From Salmonirosea aquatica (GTDB lineage Bacteria > Bacteroidota > Bacteroidia > Cytophagales > Spirosomataceae), in NCBI RefSeq assembly GCF_009296315.1, contig NZ_WHLY01000002.1:5988501-6052500 (forward strand): DNA of 64,000 nucleotides, written 5' to 3'. The notes beneath the pieces were generated by a model that was not told the origin of the DNA, did not search any database, and worked only from the letters and a program-made list of their open reading frames with translations. This document shows, piece after piece, positions 53,674-62,594 of the stretch (positions are counted from its first letter, which is position 1; each line of letters starts with the position of its first letter). The translations under genes and the position numbers were made by a program.

Positions 53674-56600
53674 TTAAAAGTTTTCTCTAATTAATTTAAT
53701 TCCTGGATTGTTTTTACTGAGTTTTTCATAGTCCACTTTTACATCTGATGGTACAATCAGCTCTTCCAGGTTTTTAAATTTATATATTTGATCTTTTAAA
53801 AGATTGAATTCCTTTGATCCTAGTTCCAGTACTTTAGGACTTTGTATTCTCTCCAGGCCGCTTAAGCTACTCAGGAAATCGTTATCATAAACTGAAAGCG
53901 ATTTCAGGCGCGTCAGCTTATCCAATCCTTTCAGGCTGCGCAGGGAATCGTTAAATGAAACCGTTAGCGATTTTAGACTTTTCAGATTCTCTGGAATGCG
54001 CAAGCTGCGCAGGGAATCTTTATGAAAAACCGTCAGCGATTGCAGGCTCGTCAACTTCTCCAGGCCGCTCAAGGAATTGTTACCTGAAATTGTCAGCGAT
54101 TTCAAGCCCGTCAGCTTATCCAGTCCGCTCAGGGAAATGTTACCATAAACCGCCAAAGATTTCAAGTCCATCAGCTTTTCCAGACCGCTCTGGCTGAGTA
54201 GGGACTCGTTACCTGAAACTGCCAGTGATTTCAAGCCCGTCAACTTCTCTAATCCGTTCAGGCTGCGTAGGGAATTGTTACCATAAACTTTCAACGATTT
54301 CAGGCCCGTCAACTTCCCCAGTCCGCTCAGGCTGCGTAGGGAATAGTTAAGACCAACAGTTAACGATTGCAATCCCGTCAGCTTTTCCAGGCCGCTCAGG
54401 CTAAGTAGGGATTCGTTACCTGAAACCATCAGCGATTGCAGGCTCGTCAACTTCTCCAAGCCGCTCAGGGAATTGTTACCATAAACCGTCAAAGATTTCA
54501 GGCCTGTCAACCTCTCCAGACCGCTCCTGCTGAGTAGGGAATTGTCACCATAAACTGTCAACGATTTCAGGCCCGTCAGTTTCTCCAAGCCGCTCAGGGA
54601 AACGCTATTTGAAACTGTCAGCACTTCCTGGCCGCTCAGGCTAAGTAGGGATTCGTTACCTGAAACCGTCAGCGATTGCAGGCTCGTCAACTTCTCCAGA
54701 CCGCTCAGGGAATTGTTACCATAAACCGTCAAAGATTTCAGGCCTGTCAACCTCTCCAGACCGCTCCTGCTGAGTAGGGAATTGTTACCATAAACTGTCA
54801 ACGATTTCAGGCCCGTCAGTTTCTCCAAGCCGCTCAGGGAAACGCTATTTGAAACTGTCAGATATTTCAGGCCCTTGAGCTTCTTTAAAACGCTTAAGCT
54901 GCGCAGGGAGTCGTTATCTAAAATCCTCAGCGATTGCAGGCCCGCCAGCTTCTCCAGCCCACTCAGGGAAAGGTTACCATCGATCATCAGCGAGTCAAGC
55001 GAGGTTAAATCTTCTAAGAATGACAGATTCTGCTCGCTCGTGCCTTGTACACGCACATAATGTAAATGGTGTAAATAGTGTAATTTAGTTTGAAGCAAAT
55101 GAATGTTACTCTTGTTTATGTAAAGAATGTGGATTGAGTCTAAATGCCCTCCGGAAGCTTCCCATAGTGAGTCCAGAGGCGGAGATTTGAAAACTTTAAT
55201 AAGTTGATTTCTTTGATAAATAGGGTACCCCACCCAAGTGCCAAGTAATATTACTAGAAACATAGCTAGTGCAATTCCAGCATCCCTACGGTACCGAGTT
55301 CTGCTTTTTTGGATAAAGACATCGATGTCCCCATTCGTAAGATCAGGATTGCTGCTGCGCCAGGCCTTCGCTTTTTTTAGCTGCCCCCAGCCCAGCGTCG
55401 GCTCATTTCCTTTTTCAAACTCTGCTGCTTTATCCCGGAGTTTGTCCAGGTAAGCGAATGCCTCTCGCCGGGCGTCAATCCAGCCCTTAAGCAAAGGCCA
55501 TTCTCGGATAATTGCCTCATGCAACACATCCACCTTATTGCCATCCACCGTAATGAGCCGGGCTTTTTCGCCGCTTAAATCACCAAGAATAGCTTCTACT
55601 TCATTGGAGTCAAAACCACTAATCGCAAGCAGTTCTTCTTTACCGGCGGTGCGCCGCACATCTTCTCTTCCGTCACTAATCTCAACTAGATGCGGTACGA
55701 ATATCCGCCGGATCAGGTCGAGTTTGCGGGAATCGGTTCGGTTGGTGGTCAGATTATCCACTACTTGGTCCGCGTGTGTCTGAATGATACCAGCCAAATC
55801 CTGGTTTTTGGAGATTTGGGCAAAATCCGTTAAGGTTATCTGGCGGGCGTCCGGTGCTATTTGCTTCCAGAGCATATCCAGCGTAAGCTGCAAAATCGGG
55901 AGTTTGCCGTGTACTCCCCGCAGCGCGTGGATAAGCTGTTTTTCCAGATCGGGGTCTACTAGCACGCCGGCGTTCAGGGCTGATTTGGAGATGATGTCTT
56001 TGAGAACCTGGTTGTTTTTCCAGTCCTCTCCTTCCTCAAGGCGGATGGGCGGCAGAGTAAAGTTTTGGCTCTCGAGCAAGGATTTAAAGCCCGGATACGC
56101 CCCAAAGTGGGTGTAGTAGTCGCTCCGCAGAGAGAGCAGCACCACGGCTTTTTCGGTCTCGATGGCCTGGGTCAGATTGGCCAGAAAAGCCGTGCGGCGC
56201 TTTTCGTATTTCTCTTTTTGGGTTTTGTCATCCGTTTTGGGATGCTGGGTGAGCACCTCTTCGAACTGATCCACGTACATCACCCAGGTAGCGTTCTGCT
56301 CTTTTATCGTGCGCAGCAATGCATCCGGGTCCCGGAGTACCCTTTCCTCAAAGGCGAGGGAATCAGAAATAAGCCCTTCCCTTCTTACTGTAGTCGATAA
56401 TTCCAGCAGCGGATCGGAACCGGGCTTCAGCGTAACCCGCCTCCACTGCCCGCTGCCCTGAAACTGACCCTTCTTGAGCGCCGCTAGGATACCCGCCTGC
56501 ATAAAGGAAGATTTCCCCGAGCCGGACTCGGCTACGACGGCCAGAAAATTGTGGTTTTTGATAGAAACATGAAAGCGGAGTTTGTCGTGAAAGACCTGGT

Positions 56601-57117
56601 TAAGCTCGTAGGTTCGGCCAAAGAAGCGGGAGTCATCGTCCACCTGAAAGCTTTGCAGACCCTTATAAGGGTTTTCGCCCCTCTGGCTACTTCCATTCTT
56701 GTCGGTAGAAGCCCGCAGGCCTTTGACAATTTGGGTGTAGGCGTGCTGGTCGTTCGGATCGGCATACTGCACCCACTGGTAGTTAACCAACACCCAATCC
56801 GGGGTATAGGCGGTTTTTTTGCTGATGGAGGGCAGCGCCACCGGAATAATGTGATAAGGGACTTCCGGTGTGGACGTTTGCTTGCTGGCAACGGTAAGTA
56901 CTTCTTTGGCCTGCCAGGGTCCAATGCCTTCCTCCCCGATTAAGATCAGGGCGGCAGTACTATGCTCTATTCCCTCCCTAATGGTATTGGACCAATCGTC
57001 CCCGGCGACAATACTTTCCTTATCAAAAAACAGCGCGAAGCCGTCGCGCGTCAGATTAGCGGCGATTGCCTCGGCAAATGCCCGATTCTTTGAATTGTAG
57101 GAAAGGAAAACCTTCAT
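53674..57117 (-). CDS. TIR-STAND-LRR protein (plant TNL-like architecture) with transmembrane helix
   Basis: 1,147 residues from the ATG at 57117, where the TIR domain begins (VFLSYNSKNRAFAEAIAANL, FALFFDKESIVAGDDWSNTI, GIGPWQAKEV with the catalytic Glu); upstream frame adds 17 residues. A STAND NTPase follows: NPYKGLQSFQVDDDSRFFGR, Walker A VVAESGSGKSSFMQAG, Walker B WVMYVDQFEEVLT, and a winged-helix-like end. A transmembrane helix (DAGIALAMFLVILLGTWVGY) at ~640 separates it from about 18-20 irregular leucine-rich repeats (SGLEKLTGLKSLTVYGNNSL). Likely a cytoplasmic TIR switch with outside or membrane-near LRR sensor; activation would cleave NAD. First gene of the operon. Confidence 0.88.
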   Translation of the reverse strand: MKVFLSYNSKNRAFAEAIAANLTRDGFALFFDKESIVAGDDWSNTIREGIEHSTAALILIGEEGIGPWQAKEVLTVASKQTSTPEVPYHIIPVALPSISKKTAYTPDWVLVNYQWVQYADPNDQHAYTQIVKGLRASTDKNGSSQRGENPYKGLQSFQVDDDSRFFGRTYELNQVFHDKLRFHVSIKNHNFLAVVAESGSGKSSFMQAGILAALKKGQFQGSGQWRRVTLKPGSDPLLELSTTVRREGLISDSLAFEERVLRDPDALLRTIKEQNATWVMYVDQFEEVLTQHPKTDDKTQKEKYEKRRTAFLANLTQAIETEKAVVLLSLRSDYYTHFGAYPGFKSLLESQNFTLPPIRLEEGEDWKNNQVLKDIISKSALNAGVLVDPDLEKQLIHALRGVHGKLPILQLTLDMLWKQIAPDARQITLTDFAQISKNQDLAGIIQTHADQVVDNLTTNRTDSRKLDLIRRIFVPHLVEISDGREDVRRTAGKEELLAISGFDSNEVEAILGDLSGEKARLITVDGNKVDVLHEAIIREWPLLKGWIDARREAFAYLDKLRDKAAEFEKGNEPTLGWGQLKKAKAWRSSNPDLTNGDIDVFIQKSRTRYRRDAGIALAMFLVILLGTWVGYPIYQRNQLIKVFKSPPLDSLWEASGGHLDSIHILYINKSNIHLLQTKLHYLHHLHYVRVQGTSEQNLSFLEDLTSLDSLMIDGNLSLSGLEKLAGLQSLRILDNDSLRSLSVLKKLKGLKYLTVSNSVSLSGLEKLTGLKSLTVYGNNSLLSRSGLERLTGLKSLTVYGNNSLSGLEKLTSLQSLTVSGNESLLSLSGQEVLTVSNSVSLSGLEKLTGLKSLTVYGDNSLLSRSGLERLTGLKSLTVYGNNSLSGLEKLTSLQSLMVSGNESLLSLSGLEKLTGLQSLTVGLNYSLRSLSGLGKLTGLKSLKVYGNNSLRSLNGLEKLTGLKSLAVSGNESLLSQSGLEKLMDLKSLAVYGNISLSGLDKLTGLKSLTISGNNSLSGLEKLTSLQSLTVFHKDSLRSLRIPENLKSLKSLTVSFNDSLRSLKGLDKLTRLKSLSVYDNDFLSSLSGLERIQSPKVLELGSKEFNLLKDQIYKFKNLEELIVPSDVKVDYEKLSKNNPGIKLIRENF
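54409..54888 (-). repeat. 240-bp tandem duplication within the LRR region
   Basis: The segment at 54409-54648 recurs at 54649-54888 with the same start (GGATTCGTTACC) and only about three mismatches over the first 190 bp. It encodes 80 residues with four leucine-rich repeats, including a shortened unit (SLSGQEVLTVSNSVSLSG) at the joint. Confidence 0.8.
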
Positions 57118-57978
57118 CCGCCGGTTTTGAAAAAAGTAGGTTGCGACAAAAAGGAAAACGAGTTCCATGTGGCCTTATTTGAAGAGTCAGCTTACCTGTT
57201 CCTTTCCTTATCCCCCTTACTCAAAGGCTGCTAATTCCGGTATCCGGCGCGATGGCATGAATAACTACCATCAAAGTACTAACCTGCTGGTGATTTAATG
57301 ATAGGAGTGGCCGAAAATTTATCAAACGGTATACATTTTTGGATCGCTCAGCACTCTTCTCCAAAAAATCAGGCTCATACATGGTGTTAATTTTTAAATT
57401 TAAAAAAGGCAAAGTTTTGTGTTCAGGACTATTACCTGTTATACTTCATCAAAAAACCTCTTAAACAATTCTCCCAATAGCATTCAGCTTTCTCAAAATC
57501 TGGAAGTGTATCTTCTTAGATCTGATAGTTTAAGGTACCATGCCAGAACAGTCTCACTGACCGTTCGTTTTTAGGATTGATGACTTGCTGGACTCTCTCG
57601 AATTTTAAGCCTTTTAGATAATTTAGTTTACCGGCACAGTAAATATGCTTGACTTTCACGACAGTACCAGCCGGCATAGCTAAAGTTCTGGCTAATGGGC
57701 CGTATGTATATATTACATGAAAAAGGTCAATAAGTCATGTTAAGAAAGGCGCCCTATCTTTTTGAGCTGGACCTACTTGTTGGCCCCTATTTTTAGGGAA
57801 GTTTTCAAAGCGAATGCCGTCACTTGACAGGGGTTCAGAAAGGTATGGCTTTCTGGACCGGTTTTTTTTATTATTATCCTTTAGATTTATTCATGTACCC
57901 GGAATACCTCCCCTATTAGACGGCCTTTTTTTATTTATGTAAGTCTGACAAGCCGGTAGTAGATGTCTGGATGTATGG
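57118..57978. other. Operon upstream region, no gene seen
   Basis: Between the STAND gene start and the IS3 element. A 63-codon minus-strand frame (57221-57412) lacks any family feature. The region is AT-rich and should contain the promoter of the six-gene operon, but I find no unambiguous -33/-7 pair. Confidence 0.35.
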
Positions 57979-59273
57979 TGCTCCCCATTTGTTGGACAGG
58001 TTTGAGGTCAATTCAAGCTTGAATCATTAGTAGGGAAAAATTGGATTTTTTCCTACCTTTCCCACCTACTCTCATACCATTGGGCAGGTGTCTGGTAGCC
58101 CAGGGACTGATGCTTTCTCTCCCAATTGTAGAAGCGAAAATATTCACTCAGCCCCTGATGCAGGCCCAGACCGTCTTCATAAGCTCTAAGGTAAATATGT
58201 TCATATTTCACCGTACGCCAAAAACGCTCGATAAAAATATTATCCAAAGCCCGTCCTTTTGAATCCATACTTACCCTTATATCATTGGAAATCAGAGGAT
58301 TCAAAAAGGCATGACTAGTGAATTGACTGCCTTGATCTGTATTGAAAATCTGAGGCTTCCCCCATTTACTCGAAGCCTCTTCCAGTGCATCAATGCAGAA
58401 ATCGGTCAGCAAGGTGTTGCTTAGCCGCCAGCTCAGAATAAAGCGGCTGAACCAATCAATGATGGCGCACAAGTACAAAAATCCATTTTTCATCGGCACG
58501 TAGGTAATGTCAGTTGACCATACCTGGTTAGGTCGCTCAATGGCTACGCCTTTTAGTAGGTACGGATAAATCGTATGGCCTGGTTGCGGCTTGGAGAGCC
58601 TGGGCTTGGGCCCTACCGCTTCCAGACCCATCAAGCGCATGGGCCGACGTATCTTCTTAATGTTGACAGGGGCATTTAATGTTGTCAATTCCTGGTGCAT
58701 ACGGCGGACACCCATTTCAGGGCGAGCGGTGAAAAGTCTGTCCATTCGCTCCATCAACGCTAGATTCTGAGCTGATTCACCCACGGGCTGGTAGTAGTAG
58801 CTCGACCGTGAAAGGCCCAGCACTCCACACTGCTGGTTGATGGAAAACTGTTGGTCGGTAGGGTCGACCAGCTTACGAGGGTCAATGGTCAGTTCGTCCG
58901 TAATTTTTTTTTCAGCCAGTCGTTCTCGACCTTCAGTTGGCCGATCTGCTGAAAAAGAGGCGATTCTATGGCACGGGCCACCCCGCTGCTCCCGTTGCTC
59001 GACGGTAAGCGTTGGCTTGGTAGATCCCGACTCGAAGATAGAGGGAATGCCTTCGAGCGTCTGTCGCTTCCAATCGGTAATCTGTTGTGCGTGGATGCCG
59101 AATTCGCTGCTGAGTTGAGCAAGCGTTTTGACTCCTTTGAGCGCTTCGAGGACCACTTTGGTCTTGAAGCTTGCGTCGTGGACGCGGCGAGGTGACTTGG
59201 CCATTTTTGGACATTTTGTAGGTCCAAGGTAAAACTTTTTAAGTTATCCTACCTGTCCAGTTTTTGGGGAGCA
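57979..59273. mobile_element. IS3-family insertion sequence
   Basis: 1,295 bp with imperfect terminal repeats: TGCTCCCCATTTGTTGGACAGGT left and TGCTCCCCAAAAACTGGACAGGT (complement) right. It begins with TG and ends with CA. It carries orfA/orfB on the minus strand with an A9 slippery tract. No clear target duplication (flanks ATGG and TTAT). Its right end interrupts a small membrane protein gene. Confidence 0.85.
58053..59204 (-). CDS. IS3 transposase, orfA and orfB fused out of register
   Basis: OrfA starts MAKSPRRVHDASFKTKVVLE with a HTH (LAQLSSEFGIHAQQITDWKR). At a GGGG run near 58982-58985 (plus CCCC) one extra base shifts the frame: the true orfA continues VARAIESPLFQQIGQLKVEN and reaches an A9 slippery site where -1 shifting yields orfB. 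In this copy the orfA start lies directly in the orfB frame, reading ~35 leucine-zipper residues out of frame. OrfB is intact: integrase core DITYVPMKNGFLYLCAIIDW, FNTDQGSQFTSHAF, and DNIFIERFWRTVKYEHIYL (DDE). Confidence 0.8.
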   Translation of the reverse strand: MAKSPRRVHDASFKTKVVLEALKGVKTLAQLSSEFGIHAQQITDWKRQTLEGIPSIFESGSTKPTLTVEQREQRGGPCHRIASFSADRPTEGRERLAEKKITDELTIDPRKLVDPTDQQFSINQQCGVLGLSRSSYYYQPVGESAQNLALMERMDRLFTARPEMGVRRMHQELTTLNAPVNIKKIRRPMRLMGLEAVGPKPRLSKPQPGHTIYPYLLKGVAIERPNQVWSTDITYVPMKNGFLYLCAIIDWFSRFILSWRLSNTLLTDFCIDALEEASSKWGKPQIFNTDQGSQFTSHAFLNPLISNDIRVSMDSKGRALDNIFIERFWRTVKYEHIYLRAYEDGLGLHQGLSEYFRFYNWERKHQSLGYQTPAQWYESRWER

Positions 59274-59521
59274 TTATAATGTATGTAAAGGGCTAAATAA
59301 CATAGTCTGGAAATTATTGGCAGGGCCGCTCTATGAGACAGATCTTGAAACGCCCAAAAGAGACCAACACCAAATAGAATCAAACCGACTACAACCGCTA
59401 ACCAAATAAGCCATTTTCTAGGTGGCTTGTCATCATCGTCATCCGACTCGGGAGAATTTAGTCCTAACTTGCCTATTGGACCAGGATTGGCTGGTTCAAG
59501 GAACCACTTTATAAAGCTCAT
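59249..59521 (-). CDS. Small one-helix membrane protein, 3' end replaced by IS3
   Basis: MSFIKWFLEPANPGPIGKLG, then an acidic stretch (SPESDDDDDKPPRK) and a membrane helix (WLIWLAVVVGLILFGVGLFW). The native sequence stops at residue 82 where the IS3 terminal repeat begins; the last 8 residues come from the IS. Function unknown; the remainder of the gene, if any, would be beyond 57979. Confidence 0.5.
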   Translation of the reverse strand: MSFIKWFLEPANPGPIGKLGLNSPESDDDDDKPPRKWLIWLAVVVGLILFGVGLFWAFQDLSHRAALPIISRLCYLALYIHYNAPQKLDR

Positions 59522-59660
59522 TGATAGATTTTTGGTCCTAATTTAGAGCTGATAATAATCGGACAAAAAATTTTGTGGTGATTGGCTTTTGCGATATATT
59601 ACTGGCAAAAAACGATAGTAGCTTGACATATTGAGATTATAGAACAGTTTTTGACTTAAT

Positions 59661-59945
59661 ATGTGGTGGTCTGATGAGGCTTTTAATAAAACTTATACTG
59701 GAAAGGATGGGTCAATCTGGCACTTCAAAGTCTGGAGTGACATCTTATCGCCTAATCAACTACAATGCATATTTTTTTGGAACACTGATCAGACTCAAAC
59801 CGGTCTAATCGAATATCGTGATAGCCAGATTTTACACCGCCGTAGGCTTCAAGATAGAATCTTGAAAATAGTCAGTGATCGGTCATTTCGGGAGATGTAT
59901 TATGTACCCCTTAAATTTCCTATCGAAAAGCATTACCTAGCATAA
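59661..59945 (+). CDS. Hypothetical protein
   Basis: 94 residues, aromatic and charged: MWWSDEAFNKTYTGKDGSIW, then HFKVWSDILSPNQLQCIFFW and a C-terminal EMYYVPLKFPIEKHYL. AT-rich and co-directional with the gene 22 bp downstream. Not recognised; small soluble proteins of this kind in pairs often act as immunity or antitoxin proteins, but nothing here proves it. Confidence 0.45.
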   Translation: MWWSDEAFNKTYTGKDGSIWHFKVWSDILSPNQLQCIFFWNTDQTQTGLIEYRDSQILHRRRLQDRILKIVSDRSFREMYYVPLKFPIEKHYLA

Positions 59946-59967
59946 TGCCACTTATACAACAGAATGT

Positions 59968-60354
59968 ATGATTAAGTCAAGGTACATTTCAGATGTATTA
60001 GAATTACTCCTAGATGGTGATGAGGGAAAAGCAGCTAAATCACAAATACCCTTCTTGAGCGACACAAATTATGAGTATACTGAGGGTGGGGGTGTTTTTA
60101 TAAGCTTCTCACATTCAGCAGAAATAATTGAATATAGACTTACTCAAGAAAATCTTGTTCTCAATGGTGTGACTATTGATTCACCAGAGCTAAAAGTTGG
60201 TGCTGACGCTGCCGTTTTTTTAACAAATGGTATTATTGATTATTTAGAAATCTGGTCATTTGATGGGCATTACCCCGACCATGAACTGACGAATTATGTT
60301 CTAAAGCAAGCTTGGCGGGATTCGCCAGAAAGAATAATAAATATCAAGGAATAA
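59968..60354 (+). CDS. Hypothetical protein, possible immunity-like
   Basis: 128 residues, acidic, no signal: MIKSRYISDVLELLLDGDEG, YEYTEGGGVFISFSHSAEII, AAVFLTNGIIDYLEIWSFDG and NYVLKQAWRDSPER. The strand-rich middle and the order resemble polymorphic-toxin immunity proteins, only by general character. Probably in one transcript with the preceding gene. Confidence 0.5.
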   Translation: MIKSRYISDVLELLLDGDEGKAAKSQIPFLSDTNYEYTEGGGVFISFSHSAEIIEYRLTQENLVLNGVTIDSPELKVGADAAVFLTNGIIDYLEIWSFDGHYPDHELTNYVLKQAWRDSPERIINIKE

Positions 60355-60548
60355 GCAAGAGAAATTTTGTACTAATTCTCTTTTAAGTGACAAAAAATAT
60401 TAGCTCTCATTCTTGTTATAATCTCTTTACATAAAGTTAGTTATTAAAAACTTCCCAGGAAAGTGCAAATTTGAAAGAAGCTCTGTGGTACCCGCGAAAT
60501 TTAAATTTATCCTTTTTTTCAGTGGTATTTACCTGGCAGGTAGTTTTT

Positions 60549-61928
60549 TTATTTGAGTTCAATCACTCGCCAGTAAGGAGGGCCTTCCTGATTCACTTTA
60601 CCGGCTTCGTCCAGCACTTGCAGCGATACGCGGTATCTGCCAGCGGGGATGTCTACCGGAAAGCGCACGAAGGCCGACTCCCCAACCTGCGTCACGTGAC
60701 GGAGTTCGGATTCGGCAAAATAAGTTTTGGTCGAATCCTGAAACCCAACCAGTTTCAGGCGGGTTCTGGGGGCCACGCTGTTGACGCTCACATAATTCTC
60801 CTGGTCCCTTGGAAAAAAGAGCGGCTCCTGGATGGAACACGACGACAGGTAGTCGCCCATATAATAGATTTCGTTCGCGGCGAGTGTGCCGGGCCTATTG
60901 TGAACCTGGTGGCAAAACTCGAATCGGGCGGTGGCATCGCTGATCCGCAGGACGTAATGTTCGTATTCCAGGGAAGCGGGGAGTTTGATTCGTGCCGTTT
61001 CGCCGTACTTGCTGGCATCCGCTACCGTTAGTTTTGTGACTTGTCCTAGGGAATCCGCCAGCTCTACTTTAAGATTATCTGCGGACAAATTCCCCCCTGT
61101 GAGCAGGAAGGTGCCTCCCGGCCGCACCCGGGACCCCTCGTAGTCCGGTTGCCAGTTGTTCACCCGGAGCCGGCCTGGTTTGAGGGTTACGAATTCGGGC
61201 GTGGTCAGTCCCTCGCCATTCTTCATGGTCAGCTCCACCTGGTAGCGACCGGGCGTCAGCTTTTCTTCCATGGATTGGATTTCGATGCCCAACTGATTGA
61301 TACGGGCCGAGGCCCCCTGAAAGAAGAAGGAAGAACTTGGTCCGTTGGGACTGTCTGAGTCCTTTACGATGAAAACTTCCTTGTTATCGAGATTGGTGAA
61401 TTTGGCCTGAGTCGGCAGGTCATTGCCGTGAAGATTCCGAAATGGCAAAAAGAAAAAATTGGGGCCGTACTCGGTCGGTTTTAACTGGTAATCACGGGGG
61501 TCGAAGTCGGCGGCGAGGGCAGTCGCATCGATGGTAAGCGGTCCCGCCGGAAGCAGCGTCACGGTGTATGTACTTTGCGGTGTACCGCTCGAAGCTGGGA
61601 TGTTGGATGCAGCATTCTTATCGAACAATTCCAGCTTCCTGCACTCGGGGCAGTCTCCGTAAAACAGGCCCCGCCAGTTTACGGGTTTCAGCTCGGCTTG
61701 CCCACTCAATTCCACGTAAGGGATTATTTCGCCCGAGGGCAGATATTCGGGAGCCCTCACCGTAATCAATTTCTTCTCCTGGTCGATGGCCACGTCTTCC
61801 GCCGGAATCTCACGGAAATAAAGGGAGAGTATTTGCAGGTTCTGATCGGGATCGGGCGTTTTGGGCTGGCAAGCCACCACAAAGGCGATTAGTGCGGCCC
61901 AGGCAAGAGAATTGACGGAATATTTCAT
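60549..61928 (-). CDS. Secreted beta-rich lipoprotein
   Basis: 459 residues beginning MKYSVNSLAWAALIAFVVAC, a lipoprotein signal with cysteine at position 20. It consists of several Ig/IPT-like beta domains (QKKLITVRAPEYLP-like, RVRPGGTFLLTGGNLSADNL, ARIKLPASLEYEHYVLRISD) with cysteines CPEC and FCHQVH. No catalytic motif. Probably a surface or outer-membrane protein that binds a ligand; single gene. Confidence 0.65.
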   Translation of the reverse strand: MKYSVNSLAWAALIAFVVACQPKTPDPDQNLQILSLYFREIPAEDVAIDQEKKLITVRAPEYLPSGEIIPYVELSGQAELKPVNWRGLFYGDCPECRKLELFDKNAASNIPASSGTPQSTYTVTLLPAGPLTIDATALAADFDPRDYQLKPTEYGPNFFFLPFRNLHGNDLPTQAKFTNLDNKEVFIVKDSDSPNGPSSSFFFQGASARINQLGIEIQSMEEKLTPGRYQVELTMKNGEGLTTPEFVTLKPGRLRVNNWQPDYEGSRVRPGGTFLLTGGNLSADNLKVELADSLGQVTKLTVADASKYGETARIKLPASLEYEHYVLRISDATARFEFCHQVHNRPGTLAANEIYYMGDYLSSCSIQEPLFFPRDQENYVSVNSVAPRTRLKLVGFQDSTKTYFAESELRHVTQVGESAFVRFPVDIPAGRYRVSLQVLDEAGKVNQEGPPYWRVIELK

Positions 61929-61984
61929 GGACGCAATTTTAAGTTACGTATGAGAATGGTTTCTAGTGTGTGAATAGCGGGAGC

Positions 61985-62104
61985 CCAGATTGATGCTTCC
62001 CAACGCCCCCCCCTTGCAATTTCCGGTTGCAGGTCACCAGGTATCTGGCTCGGTGCTGGAGGGCGACAAGGAACTCAAACTTTTGCTGCCGATGTACACC
62101 CCTG
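61985..62104 (-). pseudogene. PIN-domain toxin remnant
   Basis: After the antitoxin-like gene the minus strand reads VHRQQKFEFLVALQHRARYL and VTCNRKLQGG in a frame without start. The phrase LxxAxYLVTxNxK is the C-terminal signature of VapC-type PIN ribonucleases (Asp/Asn-containing YLVTCN). The N-terminal acidic residues are gone. Only about 35 codons and no stop-defined gene remain. Confidence 0.35.
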
Positions 62105-62314
62105 CTACTTGCAGCGCTCACGCCTTACCATCCGAACCTCATTGACGGCATCCTGCCTGGTAAGGGAGTTATCAAGAACGGATGAATCGAGCCGTCTTGC
62201 TTTCTTTAAAATCGACCACTTTTTCAAGTCAGCGAGCAGGGCATCTTGTTCTTTGCCAGACATCCTTTTAATCAGGTCGTTAATTTCCTGAACACTATTG
62301 GTTATTGTAGGCAT
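62105..62314 (-). CDS. VapB-like antitoxin candidate
   Basis: 69 residues from the ATG at 62314 (MPTITNSVQEINDLIKRMSG); the longer frame to 62389 is read through repeats and lacks sense. KEQDALLADLKKWSILKKAR and a basic tail (NEVRMVRRERCK) fit small helical antitoxins that precede PIN toxins. The adjoining PIN remnant supports this; the toxin is lost. Confidence 0.45.
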   Translation of the reverse strand: MPTITNSVQEINDLIKRMSGKEQDALLADLKKWSILKKARRLDSSVLDNSLTRQDAVNEVRMVRRERCK

Positions 62315-62594
62315 AGGGCAAAAGTTTGGTATAATAAATCTACAACTACCCTGTTTCCATCCTTGGAAACAGGGTTTTCTTTTTATCAATTTTAACCATG
62401 CCTGCCGTTCTTATATAAAGCGCATGCTGCGGTAAAATGTACTTTACGGAGGGCTTGAGGTACTCTAGGCAGGGGTACCCTTCAAACACAGCTTTATTTG
62501 AAATTCCTAGACTAGATCAGTACTGACTCCGTGGGATTTCCCTATATTGGTGGAAATTTTATATGTTTTTTCCATTCATCAAAATCTGTGTGTT

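Noticed and set aside
57971-59285. Target-site duplication around the IS3 element
   Set aside because: Direct flanks differ; ATGTATG occurs near both ends but not adjacent to them.
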